From Taudactylus pleione (Eukaryota > Chordata > Amphibia > Anura > Myobatrachidae): a stretch of DNA of 64,000 nt. Location: assembly GCA_031769625.1 (NCBI GenBank), contig JAUIMM010000202.1, positions 12,467,645-12,531,644 on the forward strand, read 5' to 3'. The notes beneath the pieces are model-generated. The model saw nothing but the letters and a program-made list of their open reading frames with translations, had not been told where the DNA came from and did no database searches. The position numbers and the translations under genes were made by a program. Below, piece by piece: positions 60,001 to 64,000 of the stretch (position 1 is the stretch's first letter; each line of letters starts with the position of its first letter).

Positions 60001-63000
60001 GCCGGGGATCTGATGTCACAATTTCGTGACCGTCCCCGGCGTTAAGTCCAAGGAGGAGCTACCATCCATGCGCTGCAGTTCTGGGCCTAGGTATGAAAAT
60101 TGAAATACTGTACATTAGTCGAACTCTCCCTGTCACCCAGTGCTATCATCCTCTCCCTGTCACCCAGTGCTATCACCCTCTCCCTGTCACCAAGTGCCGT
60201 CACCCTCTCCCTGTCACCAAGTGCTATTACTTTCTCCCTGTCGTCATCCTCTCCCAGTCACCCTCTCCCCATCACCCAGTGCTATCACCCAGTGCCGTAA
60301 CCCTCTTCCTCTAGTCACCCACTGCTGTCGCCGTCTCCCTCTCACCCTCTCCTTGCTGTCACCCTATCCCTGTCACCCTCTTCCTGTCGTCCTCGCCCTC
60401 TCCGTCACACGCTCCTTGTTGTAACCCACTGCTGTCACCCTCTCCCTATCACCCAGTTCTGTCACCCTTTACCTCTCACTGTCACCAAATGCTGTCAACC
60501 TCTCCCTGAATATGTATCTTTGGATATAATTGTAGCTTAGCACCCAGGGTGGTCCTGCTGTATAAGGACTTCATACATTTTCATGTGGGGGCTAATGAGT
60601 TTTTTTTTTCATGCAGAGCCTATGTGTTTTATTATTTTCCTGTGGGGTCCTATATTTTTTTTTGGTTCTCTTCATGTTGTGGCCTGTGTATGTGTTTTTT
60701 TATTTGTCATGTGTGGCCCCCCACAGTGGGGGTTAATGTGTGTGTTTTTTTTCCCCTGTTGGGACCATTGTTTATTATTACTAAGGAATCAGTATGGTCT
60801 GATGCAGAAGAAGGTCCTTGTGGGGTGACACCATGAGTTACTGCACTCGGTTACACCAACCCTAGTGACGCCACTGAGTACAGTATTATATTATAAGTTA
60901 ACCATATGTATATAAAGATGGTTTTTTGATTTACAGATTCCCTTTTGTAATTGTTACATTATTACATGTACTCCTGATATTTCATACACTAAAATATGTG
61001 GGATTATTTCACCAGGGGGCACCAAAATCTAAATCCGCTTACCAAAATATTAGGCTTGTGCCGGCCCTGACTATTCGCTACACTGGGATATTTATGGATC
61101 TATACATCAAAGCCACAAAGCCCTACATCTAGTGAAAACCTTCCAAATATGGCTCATGCTTGTTTGTCAAAGGGAAGCGATAAACCTCCCCCAGGGCAAT
61201 CGGCAATTTATTATGGATAGTGTTGGCACATGTACTCAGCTGTTTTTCGATTGTGAACTCCATCTCAGAATGGTATTACCTAGGGGTGTCCACAGACAAA
61301 AAATGCTTTATTATTAAAAGAAACCAATTTTTTTTTTTTTAAATATAAAATGTATTTTTTCTATGTTTAACTTTTATTCCTTTTAAAGCACAAGTGGGGC
61401 TTCAATTTCCACTGTGCATGCAGGACTCTAAACTGGCTCCCATATGCGCTCCATGACACGTAACAGCCTGGCAAGCTGTGATACTGCTCTTTCTGGTGCT
61501 ATTTTGATGCCGATCAATAATCCCTAGCCGGTATTCTGCCGTCGGGGCCGCCGGTCACATGACTGCATCCCCTGGCGGGTGCTGACTGTGATCTGTATCG
61601 CTCAGTTGCTCAGAAAATCACATTCCCGGTGGGTTCTTAATAAATAGACCCTTTATTGTGTAACCATAAGTAATAACATGTACTGTACTACAAACTTTCA
61701 GTAGCACATAAATAACAAGCAAACCTTCCTTTAACACACAAATTCAACAAGCAAGCAAGGCTTTTCGACTCTGCAATATCACACAACTTAAGCTGCACAT
61801 AAACCTGCACGATTTCGGGCCGATTGCACGATTTTCGATGAATCATAAGATGGATCTTGTGAAAATTGTGTATTATTTTAGTAAGATAAGATCCGATGTG
61901 CGCTCCCGCAGCTCCTATAAATCGGATCTTATGATCAGATGTGCAGCACATCTTGTCCATCGTATCGTGTGCAGATCGTGCCGTTTATTTTGTTCATGTG
62001 ATCCATCGTGTGTAAATTCAAGTAATTTCAATGACTGTTTCCCTTAGGAGCCTGTGAGACACAGGATCGATCTTAGGACAGATCGTGTGCTAAGAAAAAC
62101 AACAAAACATGCTGCCGGGACTGCCGGGGAATCGTAGGGAAATCGTATGATGAATCTGATCTTATGCTGGTCGTGTAGGTGTATGGCCAGCATAAAGGCC
62201 CCCATACATCAGCAATTTATTGTAGCAATTTGCAATCGATTGTGTATAAAAATCTTTCCTTTTTCAATCGATGGCAGATTTGCCACAATCGATTGAAAAT
62301 GGGAAAGGTTTTTATACACAATCGATTGCAAATTGCACAATTAATTGCTGATGTATGGGGGCCTTAATGCAATATGATTCAGAGGAACAAGCACTTTAGG
62401 AATCGGTATGATATCCTGGCTTGCCGCATGGCCGAGAGTTCGAATCCCAGCAGCCCGACAAAAACAGCAGAGCCCGGCAGCGAAAGCCCGACAGCGCTGG
62501 AAATCCCGATCGTGGTAAGGTAAGTATTCTCTAATCTAACCTAACCCTCCTTAGGGGTGCCTAACCCTAACCTCCCCCCCTGTGCCTAACCCTAATCCTC
62601 CCCCTTCCCCACTGCCTAAACCTAAGTCCCCCAGGGGGGTGCCTAACCCTAAGTCCCCCCCAGGAGTGCCTAACCCTACCTCCCCCTAGCCTAACCCTCC
62701 CGGGGGGTGCCTAACCCTAAGTCCCCTCCGGGTGCCCTAAACCTAACCCTGCCCCCCCCCCCGCGGCACCCGGCATCCGCTCGATCGGGATGCCGGGCGC
62801 CTGTCACCCGGCGTCGGGAAAATGAGTGGCATCTAGATATAGACACCGGTCATTTATCCCACGTGGGGAAGCCGAACTTTACCCCCAAATAAATCCTATT
62901 ACAGAGTTTAGTAAATATTGTGCCCTCTCAAGCAGTAAACCAATGAGTGGGCAGAATGGCTAGAAGAAATGGTATGTAATGCTTACTCATGCCAGCCAGG

Positions 63001-63648
63001 GTATATATTATTATTATTACCAATTATTTATATAGCGCACACATATTCCGCAGCGCTTTACAGAGAGAATATTTTGGCCATTCACATCTGTCCCTGCCCC
63101 AGTGGAGCTTACAATCTATATTCCCTAACACATGCTCACACACATACACACTTATGGTCAATTTTGAGGGTAGCCAATTAACCTACCAGTATATTTTTGG
63201 AGTGTGGGAGGAAACCGGAGTACCCGGAGGAAACCCACACAAGCACAGGGAGAATATACAAACTCCACACAGTTAGGGCCATGGTGGGAATTGAACCCAT
63301 GACCTCATTGCTGTGAGACAGTAACGCTAACCATTACACCGTCTGTGCTGCCCAGGAGCTAACTTTTAAAGATGATTGTGGTGCTCTTGTTAGTCTGCCC
63401 AGGCACATAGAACTGACAAATGCCATGCTTAGTGGTAGCATAAATATTTGGAAGTGCCTACACACCAAGAGGGCTGGCACTTTAGGGGTACAAGGTACAG
63501 TACCTTTAACGCAGTCTGGGCACCAGCTCTCCCCCTTTTCATTCTTATCACCACAAAACAAAGCAAATATCAGCCGCCCCTTGTGCTTGTCCAGCTCCTG
63601 GCAGTACTCCTGGTAGCCATGCACCTTCACCTCAGTGTAGCCCGGCAT
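36294..63648 (-). CDS. TXNDC17: Thioredoxin domain-containing protein 17 (exons 1, 3 and 4 found)
   Basis: Minus-strand exons: 63504-63648 (start [15 protein letters not shown], ending [10 protein letters not shown]), 38101-38176 ([20 protein letters not shown]) and 36294-36362 (PQKL...[10 protein letters not shown], stop TAA). All have consensus splice sites. WCPDC is the redox-active CXXC of this 14-kDa cytosolic thioredoxin-like reductase, which is reduced by thioredoxin reductase. Exon 1 ends in phase 1 and exon 3 starts with the last base of a codon, so one exon of roughly 80 nt is missing from my reading. It should lie in 38.2-63.5 kb. Found exons give 95 complete codons against 123 residues in human. 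The last three codons and stop are intact, and nothing suggests a pseudogene. Introns together exceed 26 kb and are full of transposons. Confidence 0.93.
36690..36850. repeat. Tandem hairpins with CCAATAAGAATCA
   Basis: Two similar hairpins: CAGCGTCCAATAAGAATCAG / GATTCTTACTGGCTGCTG and CAGTAGCCAATAAGAATCAGG / AATTCTTACTGGCTG. A small palindromic repeat in TXNDC17 intron 3. Mobile-element family unknown. Confidence 0.5.
36870..37990. other. TXNDC17 intron 3, unidentified sequence
   Basis: Contains T-rich GGGGCCAATTTTT-type units near 37100-37220. The open frames here (for example 36894-37325) have no recognisable motif. The T-rich, GGGGCCAAT pattern resembles part of the hAT element at 60580-60760 and may be a related fragment. 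Confidence 0.4.
38101..38176 (-). CDS. TXNDC17: TXNDC17 internal coding exon (WKDP exon)
   Basis: Minus-strand acceptor TTTGTTTCTTGCAG and donor GTAAGC. It encodes [20 protein letters not shown] followed by AKVGT. It includes the cis-proline (VPT) loop that faces the CXXC in thioredoxin folds. The split codon before W ends in G, so it cannot be the Tyr I expect from mammalian proteins. Confidence 0.93.
38745..38790. repeat. (ATA)n/(ATT)n microsatellite
   Basis: ATAATA units followed by the inverted TTATTATTATTA form, giving a small hairpin. Confidence 0.85.
38791..39815. mobile_element. Old GGCCTGATTCAGAG element split by a younger relative
   Basis: The left end GGGCCTGATTCAGAGAT is inverted at the right end ATCTCTGAATCTGGTCC (about 39798-39815). 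Interior words such as GCGATATTTATC and CAGCGATTAC resemble the 18691 and 41147 copies. The GC-rich element at 39062-39611 interrupts it. Confidence 0.55.
39062..39611. mobile_element. GC-rich MITE (GGCCTGATTCAG relatives, 5-bp duplication), copy 2
   Basis: Left end GACCTTATTCAGAGGCGG, right end CCGCCTCTGAATGAGGCC, with CTCAG duplicated at 39057-39061 and 39612-39616. The interior consists of successive hairpins: GCGCATGCGCACGAGGGAGC and its inverse, GGGGGCGAGCTGTCGATGTTG with GACAGCTCGCCCC, and CACTGACATCACTAGTGATG. Copies at 46931, 50614 and 57575 share these hairpins. Confidence 0.85.
40806..41135. repeat. GC-rich palindromic repeat inserted in DIRS pol
   Basis: Shares GGATGCTGGGCGCATG, CCGGGC/GCCCGG hairpins, GGCAGGCTGTTTTAGCAGG and GGGCGCGGCGCCCCGCTAAG with 13762-14115, in opposite orientation. 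It separates the DIRS RT catalytic region from the upstream RT. Confidence 0.65.
41147..41656. mobile_element. MITE of the GGCCTGATTCAG family, copy 3, inside DIRS
   Basis: Left end GGGCTGATTCATTATGGATCG, right end CGATCCTTGCTGAATCAGGCC. The flanks CAAGG (41142-41146) and CAATG (41657-41661) are one mismatch apart. The interior matches the 18691 copy (CACACTTACACAAGG, GTATGGCATCGCA). It splits the DIRS RT. Confidence 0.75.
42381..42395. repeat. L1 target duplication, left
   Basis: AAAAGGAAGAACTTT, repeated with one mismatch at 44224-44238. Confidence 0.75.
42396..44223 (-). mobile_element. 5'-truncated L1-like LINE inserted in DIRS
   Basis: On the minus strand: the C-terminal part of L1 ORF2, then a 3' UTR rich in A/G, then a poly(A) tail seen as the T run at 42393-42406. 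Fifteen-base duplications flank it. ORF2 pieces are [20 protein letters not shown] (about 44210-44100) and [20 protein letters not shown] with [17 protein letters not shown] (about 43070-42950), the latter being the ORF2 Cys/Trp-rich tail. A TA-flanked MITE splits it. 5' truncation is normal for target-primed insertion. Dead copy. Confidence 0.85.
43200..43619. mobile_element. TA-flanked MITE (CAGGTTGAGTCTCC family), copy 2, inside L1
   Basis: Termini CAGGTTGAGTCTCCCATATC and GATATGGGAGACTCAACCTG, TA at 43198-43199 and 43620-43621. The interior contains a partial internal duplication (GTACACAAACTTTGT... TTATACAATATTTT twice, at about 43291 and 43396). Same family as 19544-19823. Confidence 0.85.
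44224..44238. repeat. L1 target duplication, right
   Basis: AAAAGGAAGGACTTT, one mismatch from 42381-42395. Confidence 0.75.
44239..44930 (-). pseudogene. DIRS-type ORF1 (gag-like) fragment
   Basis: The minus-strand frame 44568-44239 reads [20 protein letters not shown], then [40 protein letters not shown] and TGGKSIFLP. This arrangement is typical of DIRS ORF1 proteins. Weaker ORF1-like sequence with stops extends to about 44930. Together with 39900-42380 it shows that one DIRS copy was split by the L1. Confidence 0.75.
45008..45045. repeat. Long poly(A) tract
   Basis: A run of about 36 A after TTATAAAA. It may be the tail of an unrecognised retroposon in + orientation, or part of the DIRS 5' region. 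Confidence 0.7.
45180..45680 (-). repeat. Possible DIRS 5' terminal region
   Basis: GC-rich, with CATAGAGGGGGGAGGAGCCAGTCACAC followed by TTAAAGTGACCGGCTC and upstream CCGGGTGCTGGGCTG. It lies where the DIRS 5' end should be on the minus strand. Assignment is by position and composition only; a terminal repeat partner was not found. Confidence 0.35.
45690..46600. other. TXNDC17 intron, nothing firm
   Basis: Holds a hairpin near 46220-46300 (GCTGCTACCATGGTAGCAGC and CTGCGTCTATAGACGCAG), likely a small MITE core. No coding segment was recognised. Confidence 0.4.
46615..46755. mobile_element. hAT MITE with perfect 8-bp duplication
   Basis: The ends CAGGGGTGTCAAACATG and CATGTTTGACACCCCTG are perfect inverse copies, flanked by TTCTACAT at 46607-46614 and 46756-46763. 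The 8-bp duplication and CAG..CTG ends identify hAT. It is 141 bp with no coding capacity. Words TAGCATGCCCCAATAGCAAAAC and GTAGTTCCAC recur in decayed form near 17040-17105. Confidence 0.9.
46931..47420. mobile_element. GC-rich MITE (5-bp duplication), copy 4
   Basis: Left end GCCCTCATTCAGAGGCGC, right end GCGGGTCTGAATGAGGTC, CAATG duplicated at 46926-46930 and 47421-47425. The interior shares GCTGTGGGTTACCACCCACAGC, GATGGTCGCGATGGTCAAGAC and GAGCTGTCG... with 39062, 50614 and 57575. It lies 29 bp left of the endogenous retrovirus. Confidence 0.85.
47446..47449. repeat. 4-bp proviral target duplication, left
   Basis: GTGG directly before TGAGAAATC; the same four bases follow TATCA at 56338-56341. 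Confidence 0.55.
47450..47606 (+). repeat. 5' LTR remnant of the endogenous retrovirus
   Basis: TGAGAAATCTGATATTAAGC to GAGCATTGGAATGTG matches 55774-55921 with few differences. After this the match ends, so most of the 5' LTR, the primer-binding site and perhaps early gag have been lost or replaced. Confidence 0.8.
47607..48990 (+). other. Unassigned sequence in the 5' part of the provirus
   Basis: Lies where the rest of the 5' LTR, leader and gag should be. The frame 48351-48581 has several Cys and basic residues but no motif I recognise. It may be decayed gag or foreign sequence. Confidence 0.35.
49000..49225 (+). pseudogene. Retroviral gag C-terminus, Cys/His-rich
   Basis: A short region with closely spaced Cys and a His ([12 protein letters not shown] followed by a further Cys), then a Lys/Asp-rich stretch. 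Its position just before protease suggests the nucleocapsid zinc-knuckle region, although the spacing is not canonical. Frame changes are present. Confidence 0.5.
49746..50010 (+). pseudogene. Retroviral aspartic protease remnant
   Basis: Contains SGAAKSVI at the position of the active-site DTGA box; the catalytic Asp is replaced here. Downstream is a [19 protein letters not shown] segment, then a stop and a weak continuation with the conserved DL..LNA end. Inactive. Confidence 0.65.
50521..51400 (+). pseudogene. Retroviral reverse transcriptase and RNase H remnant, split by a MITE
   Basis: The first block ends in [10 protein letters not shown] (LPQG box) at about 50550-50580. After the inserted MITE (50614-50992) the second block has YVDDLLL, the RT catalytic box, and a [11 protein letters not shown] segment. 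From about 51270 comes an [16 protein letters not shown] motif, the usual start of RNase H in gamma-type elements. Stops and frameshifts abound. Confidence 0.85.
50614..50992. mobile_element. GC-rich MITE (5-bp duplication), copy 5, inside ERV pol
   Basis: Left end GGCCTGATTCAGACCCAC, right end CGTCCGGCTCTGAATGAGGGC, CAATG duplicated at 50609-50613 and 50993-50997. The interior has GCGCATGCGCACGACGGAGG with its inverse, GGGGCGTGCTGTCGATGTTG and GACAGCACGCCCCC, as in copies 2, 4 and 6. It falls between two conserved RT boxes. Confidence 0.85.
51780..52680 (+). pseudogene. Retroviral integrase remnant
   Basis: Contains a zinc-binding half ([12 protein letters not shown] at about 52220), a core beginning [11 protein letters not shown] with the first catalytic Asp, and a C-terminal GPY/F-like module. 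The last is seen in 52520-52680 as [22 protein letters not shown] and WTHASHCK. The middle of the core with the other acidic residues is absent or unreadable. Confidence 0.8.
52944..54581 (-). mobile_element. Tc1/mariner element with long terminal inverted repeats, inside the ERV
   Basis: The termini CAGTCAGGTGCATAAATATT and the inverse AATATTTATGCACCTGACTG begin inverted repeats of about 200 bp or more (GGGACATTGACAG, CACCACAATGGCTTTGAAATG). TA follows the right end (54582-54583) and TA lies 2 bp from the left. The element is 1638 bp, a normal Tc1 length. It carries the transposase on the minus strand. Confidence 0.9.
53198..54222 (-). pseudogene. Tc1-family transposase, nearly full length
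   Basis: Starts [20 protein letters not shown]. It has the paired-like helix-turn-helix ([15 protein letters not shown]), the GRPR-type KRPGRPRKT, a second HTH ([15 protein letters not shown].. [12 protein letters not shown]), then catalytic D1 in [10 protein letters not shown] and D2 in [12 protein letters not shown]. The frame stops at about 53539 in FWAIL, and the last third (down to a TAA at 53198) is in other frames. Span is about 340 codons, as in active Tc1 enzymes. Few defects, so moderately young. Confidence 0.9.
55150..55525. repeat. CCCTAA-rich dispersed repeat, copy 4, inside the ERV
   Basis: GACAGGACTAGATCCCGACACAGTAAG, then CCTAACC.. units with C/G runs, then GATAGGAGTCGGGATTTC and a strong palindromic end GTCGGGAAGCCGGCGGTCGG / CCGTCGGCTTCCCGAC. 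It interrupts the proviral 3' region. Confidence 0.75.
55774..56337 (+). repeat. 3' LTR of the endogenous retrovirus
   Basis: 564 bp, TGAGAA... to ...TATCA. U3 matches the 5' remnant for about 150 bp. A TATA-like CGCCTATAAAACCTG lies at about 56150, and TCTGTTTGGTCTTAGTG downstream is likely R/U5. GTGG follows the end and precedes the 5' LTR. Confidence 0.75.
56338..57574. other. TXNDC17 intron, nothing recognised
   Basis: Unique-looking, AT-rich. No exon or repeat family was identified. TXNDC17 exon 2 was looked for on the minus strand here and not found. Confidence 0.45.
57575..58024. mobile_element. GC-rich MITE (5-bp duplication), copy 6
   Basis: Left end GCCCTGATTCAGAGCCGG, right end GACTGGGTCTGAATCAGGCC, CAGAA duplicated at 57570-57574 and 58025-58029. 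The interior has CAGCTATAACGAGCGG, GATGGTCGCGATGGTCAAGAC, CACTGACATCACTCGTGATG and GGGGGCGAGCTGTCACTC, shared with copies 2, 4 and 5. Confidence 0.85.
58030..59611. other. TXNDC17 intron, nothing recognised
   Basis: AT-rich, with A-rich runs at about 58675-58730 and 58820-58850. No exon or repeat family was identified. Confidence 0.45.
59620..61069. mobile_element. hAT element, 1.45 kb, perfect 8-bp duplication
   Basis: ACTATTCG is duplicated at 59612-59619 and 61070-61077. The left end CAGGGCTGGCCGGCCC and right end GTGCCGGCCCTG are inverted. The interior is GC-rich at the left, carries a minisatellite in the middle and ends with TGAGTTACTGCACTCGGTTACACC. No transposase is recognisable, so this is a large non-autonomous hAT copy. 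Confidence 0.85.
60125..60510. repeat. Minisatellite CCCTGTCACCCAGTGCTATCAC
   Basis: Tandem imperfect units of about 27 bp built from CTCTCCCTGTCACCCAGTGC plus TATCACC, degrading toward the right. It lies inside the hAT element. Confidence 0.85.
61500..61585. repeat. Terminal fragment of the CCCTAA-rich repeat
   Basis: GCCGGTATTCTGCCGTCGGGGCCGCCGG and TGACTGCATCCC resemble the palindromic end of copies at 22785 and 55150, without the CCCTAA section. Confidence 0.4.
61792..62192. mobile_element. TAA-flanked MITE (ATCGTGC-rich)
   Basis: Left end GCTGCACATAAACCTGCACG, right end CGTGTAGGTGTATGGCCAGC, TAA at 61789-61791 and 62193-62195. The interior has repeated GATCTTAT / ATAAGATC and GATCGTG words, forming hairpins. 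Confidence 0.7.
62196..62364. mobile_element. TAA-flanked palindromic MITE abutting the previous one
   Basis: The ends AGGCCCCCATACATCAGCAA and TTGCTGATGTATGGGGGCCT are perfect inverses. TAA flanks it at 62193-62195 and 62365-62367, and the left TAA is shared with the element at 61792-62192. The interior (TTGCAATCGATTGTGTATAA and inverse) is almost fully palindromic. Confidence 0.85.
62405..62885. repeat. CCCTAA-rich dispersed repeat, copy 5
   Basis: GAAATCCCGATCGTGGTAAGG, then at least eight GGGGTGCCTAACCCTAA(C/G)-type units, then GATCGGGATGCCGGGCGCC. This is the longest tandem section of the family in the window. Confidence 0.75.
63005..63357 (-). repeat. SINE-like repeat, fullest copy
   Basis: On the minus strand: a tRNA-like promoter region (GGTTAGCGTTACTGTCTCAC, then GGTTCAATTCCCACC as a B box), then TGGAGTTTGTATATTCTCCC, GGTTTCCTCC, CATACTGGTAGGTTAATTGG, and finally GTAAAGCGCTGCGGAATATG with a short AAT-rich tail. 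Both Pol III boxes are visible. It sits 150 bp inside TXNDC17 intron 1. Confidence 0.8.
63504..63648 (-). CDS. TXNDC17: TXNDC17 first coding exon
   Basis: Starts at 63648 ([20 protein letters not shown]), contains the [18 protein letters not shown] redox segment, and ends in phase 1 with donor G|GTACTG. It gives 48 complete codons, the same as I expect for mammalian exon 1. An upstream in-frame ATG at 63678 would add ten residues (MLAVLCRSAV) and is less likely. Confidence 0.95.
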
Positions 63649-64000
63649 GACAGCTGATCTGCACAGCACTGCTAGCACTGACTGAGATAATGATGATGAA
63701 GCTCTGTATTATACACCACACACGTGACCTGACCAATGCTGCACCGCCTCTGGGGGAAGTCTCTTCCCCTTCCGTAGATGTACGATGACGTCATCTGCCA
63801 GTGTCCAACGTCATTCCCTACCATCCAAGGGGGCATAGAGGGGGGATATATTCTTGTGGCGAACGAAGCGAGCCACCGTGCCCGCAGCGTGGCGAGCGAA
63901 CCGAGCCCGCAAGGGGCCAACTTTCTTATTTTTGAGGAAAGTGTGGGCATAAATCTTCACTTCCGCCCTCACTCACGTCACTTCACTTCTAGGTACGGCT
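63649..64000 (-). promoter_or_regulatory. TXNDC17 promoter, possibly bidirectional
   Basis: Upstream of the start lie an E-box CACGTG at 63721-63726, a CCAAT box at about 63733, and a perfect cAMP-response element TGACGTCA at 63786-63793. ETS-like CTTCCG sites are present at about 63770 and 63962. The stretch 63858-63915 is an odd GC-rich run with repeated GCGARCG/GCGAGC words, probably repeat-derived. In mammals the head-to-head neighbour is KIAA0753; no exon of it is visible here. Confidence 0.5.

Noticed and set aside
60093..60424. Open frames with repeated [16 protein letters not shown] sequence
   Set aside because: Direct translation of the 27-bp minisatellite, open in several frames at once.
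1..64000. CRISPR arrays, bacterial operons, riboswitches or plasmid features
   Set aside because: The window is eukaryotic; tandem repeats seen are micro- and minisatellites without regular unique spacers.

Overview
This window is vertebrate nuclear DNA and most probably comes from a frog or another amphibian. It has intron-split genes and low coding density. It is dominated by transposons of a mixture common in amphibian genomes: Penelope-like, DIRS-type, L1-like, gamma/epsilon-type endogenous retrovirus, Tc1, hAT and many small inverted-repeat elements (MITEs). The species cannot be named from the sequence alone.

Two conserved single-copy genes are present, tail to tail. MED31 (Mediator subunit 31) lies on the + strand at 12451-17636 in four coding exons giving 129 residues. 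TXNDC17 (thioredoxin-domain protein of 14 kDa) lies on the - strand. Its exon 1 is at 63504-63648, a WKDP exon at 38101-38176 and the terminal exon at 36294-36362; the expected small second exon was not found. The same tail-to-tail pair is adjacent in mammals, so this is conserved synteny. The right edge (63649-64000) looks like the TXNDC17 promoter, with a perfect CRE and an E-box, and could be shared with a head-to-head neighbour outside the window (KIAA0753 in mammals).

Layout. 1-12.3 kb: intergenic, old repeats and MITEs. 12.3-18.4 kb: MED31, with a 35-bp minisatellite in intron 2. 18.4-25.2 kb: a run of MITEs and a decayed Tc1 element. 25.4-26.5 kb: a fold-back element built from Penelope sequence. 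26.6-35.5 kb: a Penelope-like element (- strand; ORF1-like, reverse transcriptase, GIY-YIG endonuclease) flanked by direct repeats and split by a second, palindromic Penelope-derived insertion that itself carries a MITE at its centre. 35.5-38.2 kb: 3' end of TXNDC17. 38.2-63.5 kb: TXNDC17 introns, filled by a DIRS-type element with a nested L1 (15-bp target duplication), an endogenous retrovirus at 47450-56337 (4-bp target duplication) carrying a MITE, a Tc1 copy and a CCCTAA-rich repeat, a 1.45-kb hAT element (8-bp duplication), and further MITEs.

The genes do not form an operon. The interest of the window lies in its layered insertions, many with target-site duplications that can be read by eye. 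These allow relative dating and superfamily assignment: TAA/TTA for PIF/Harbinger-like, TA for Tc1/mariner-like, 8 bp for hAT, and 5 bp for one unassigned GC-rich family. Penelope termini repeatedly show a hairpin followed by CGAAAC that resembles a hammerhead ribozyme core. I found no convincing new protein-coding system.
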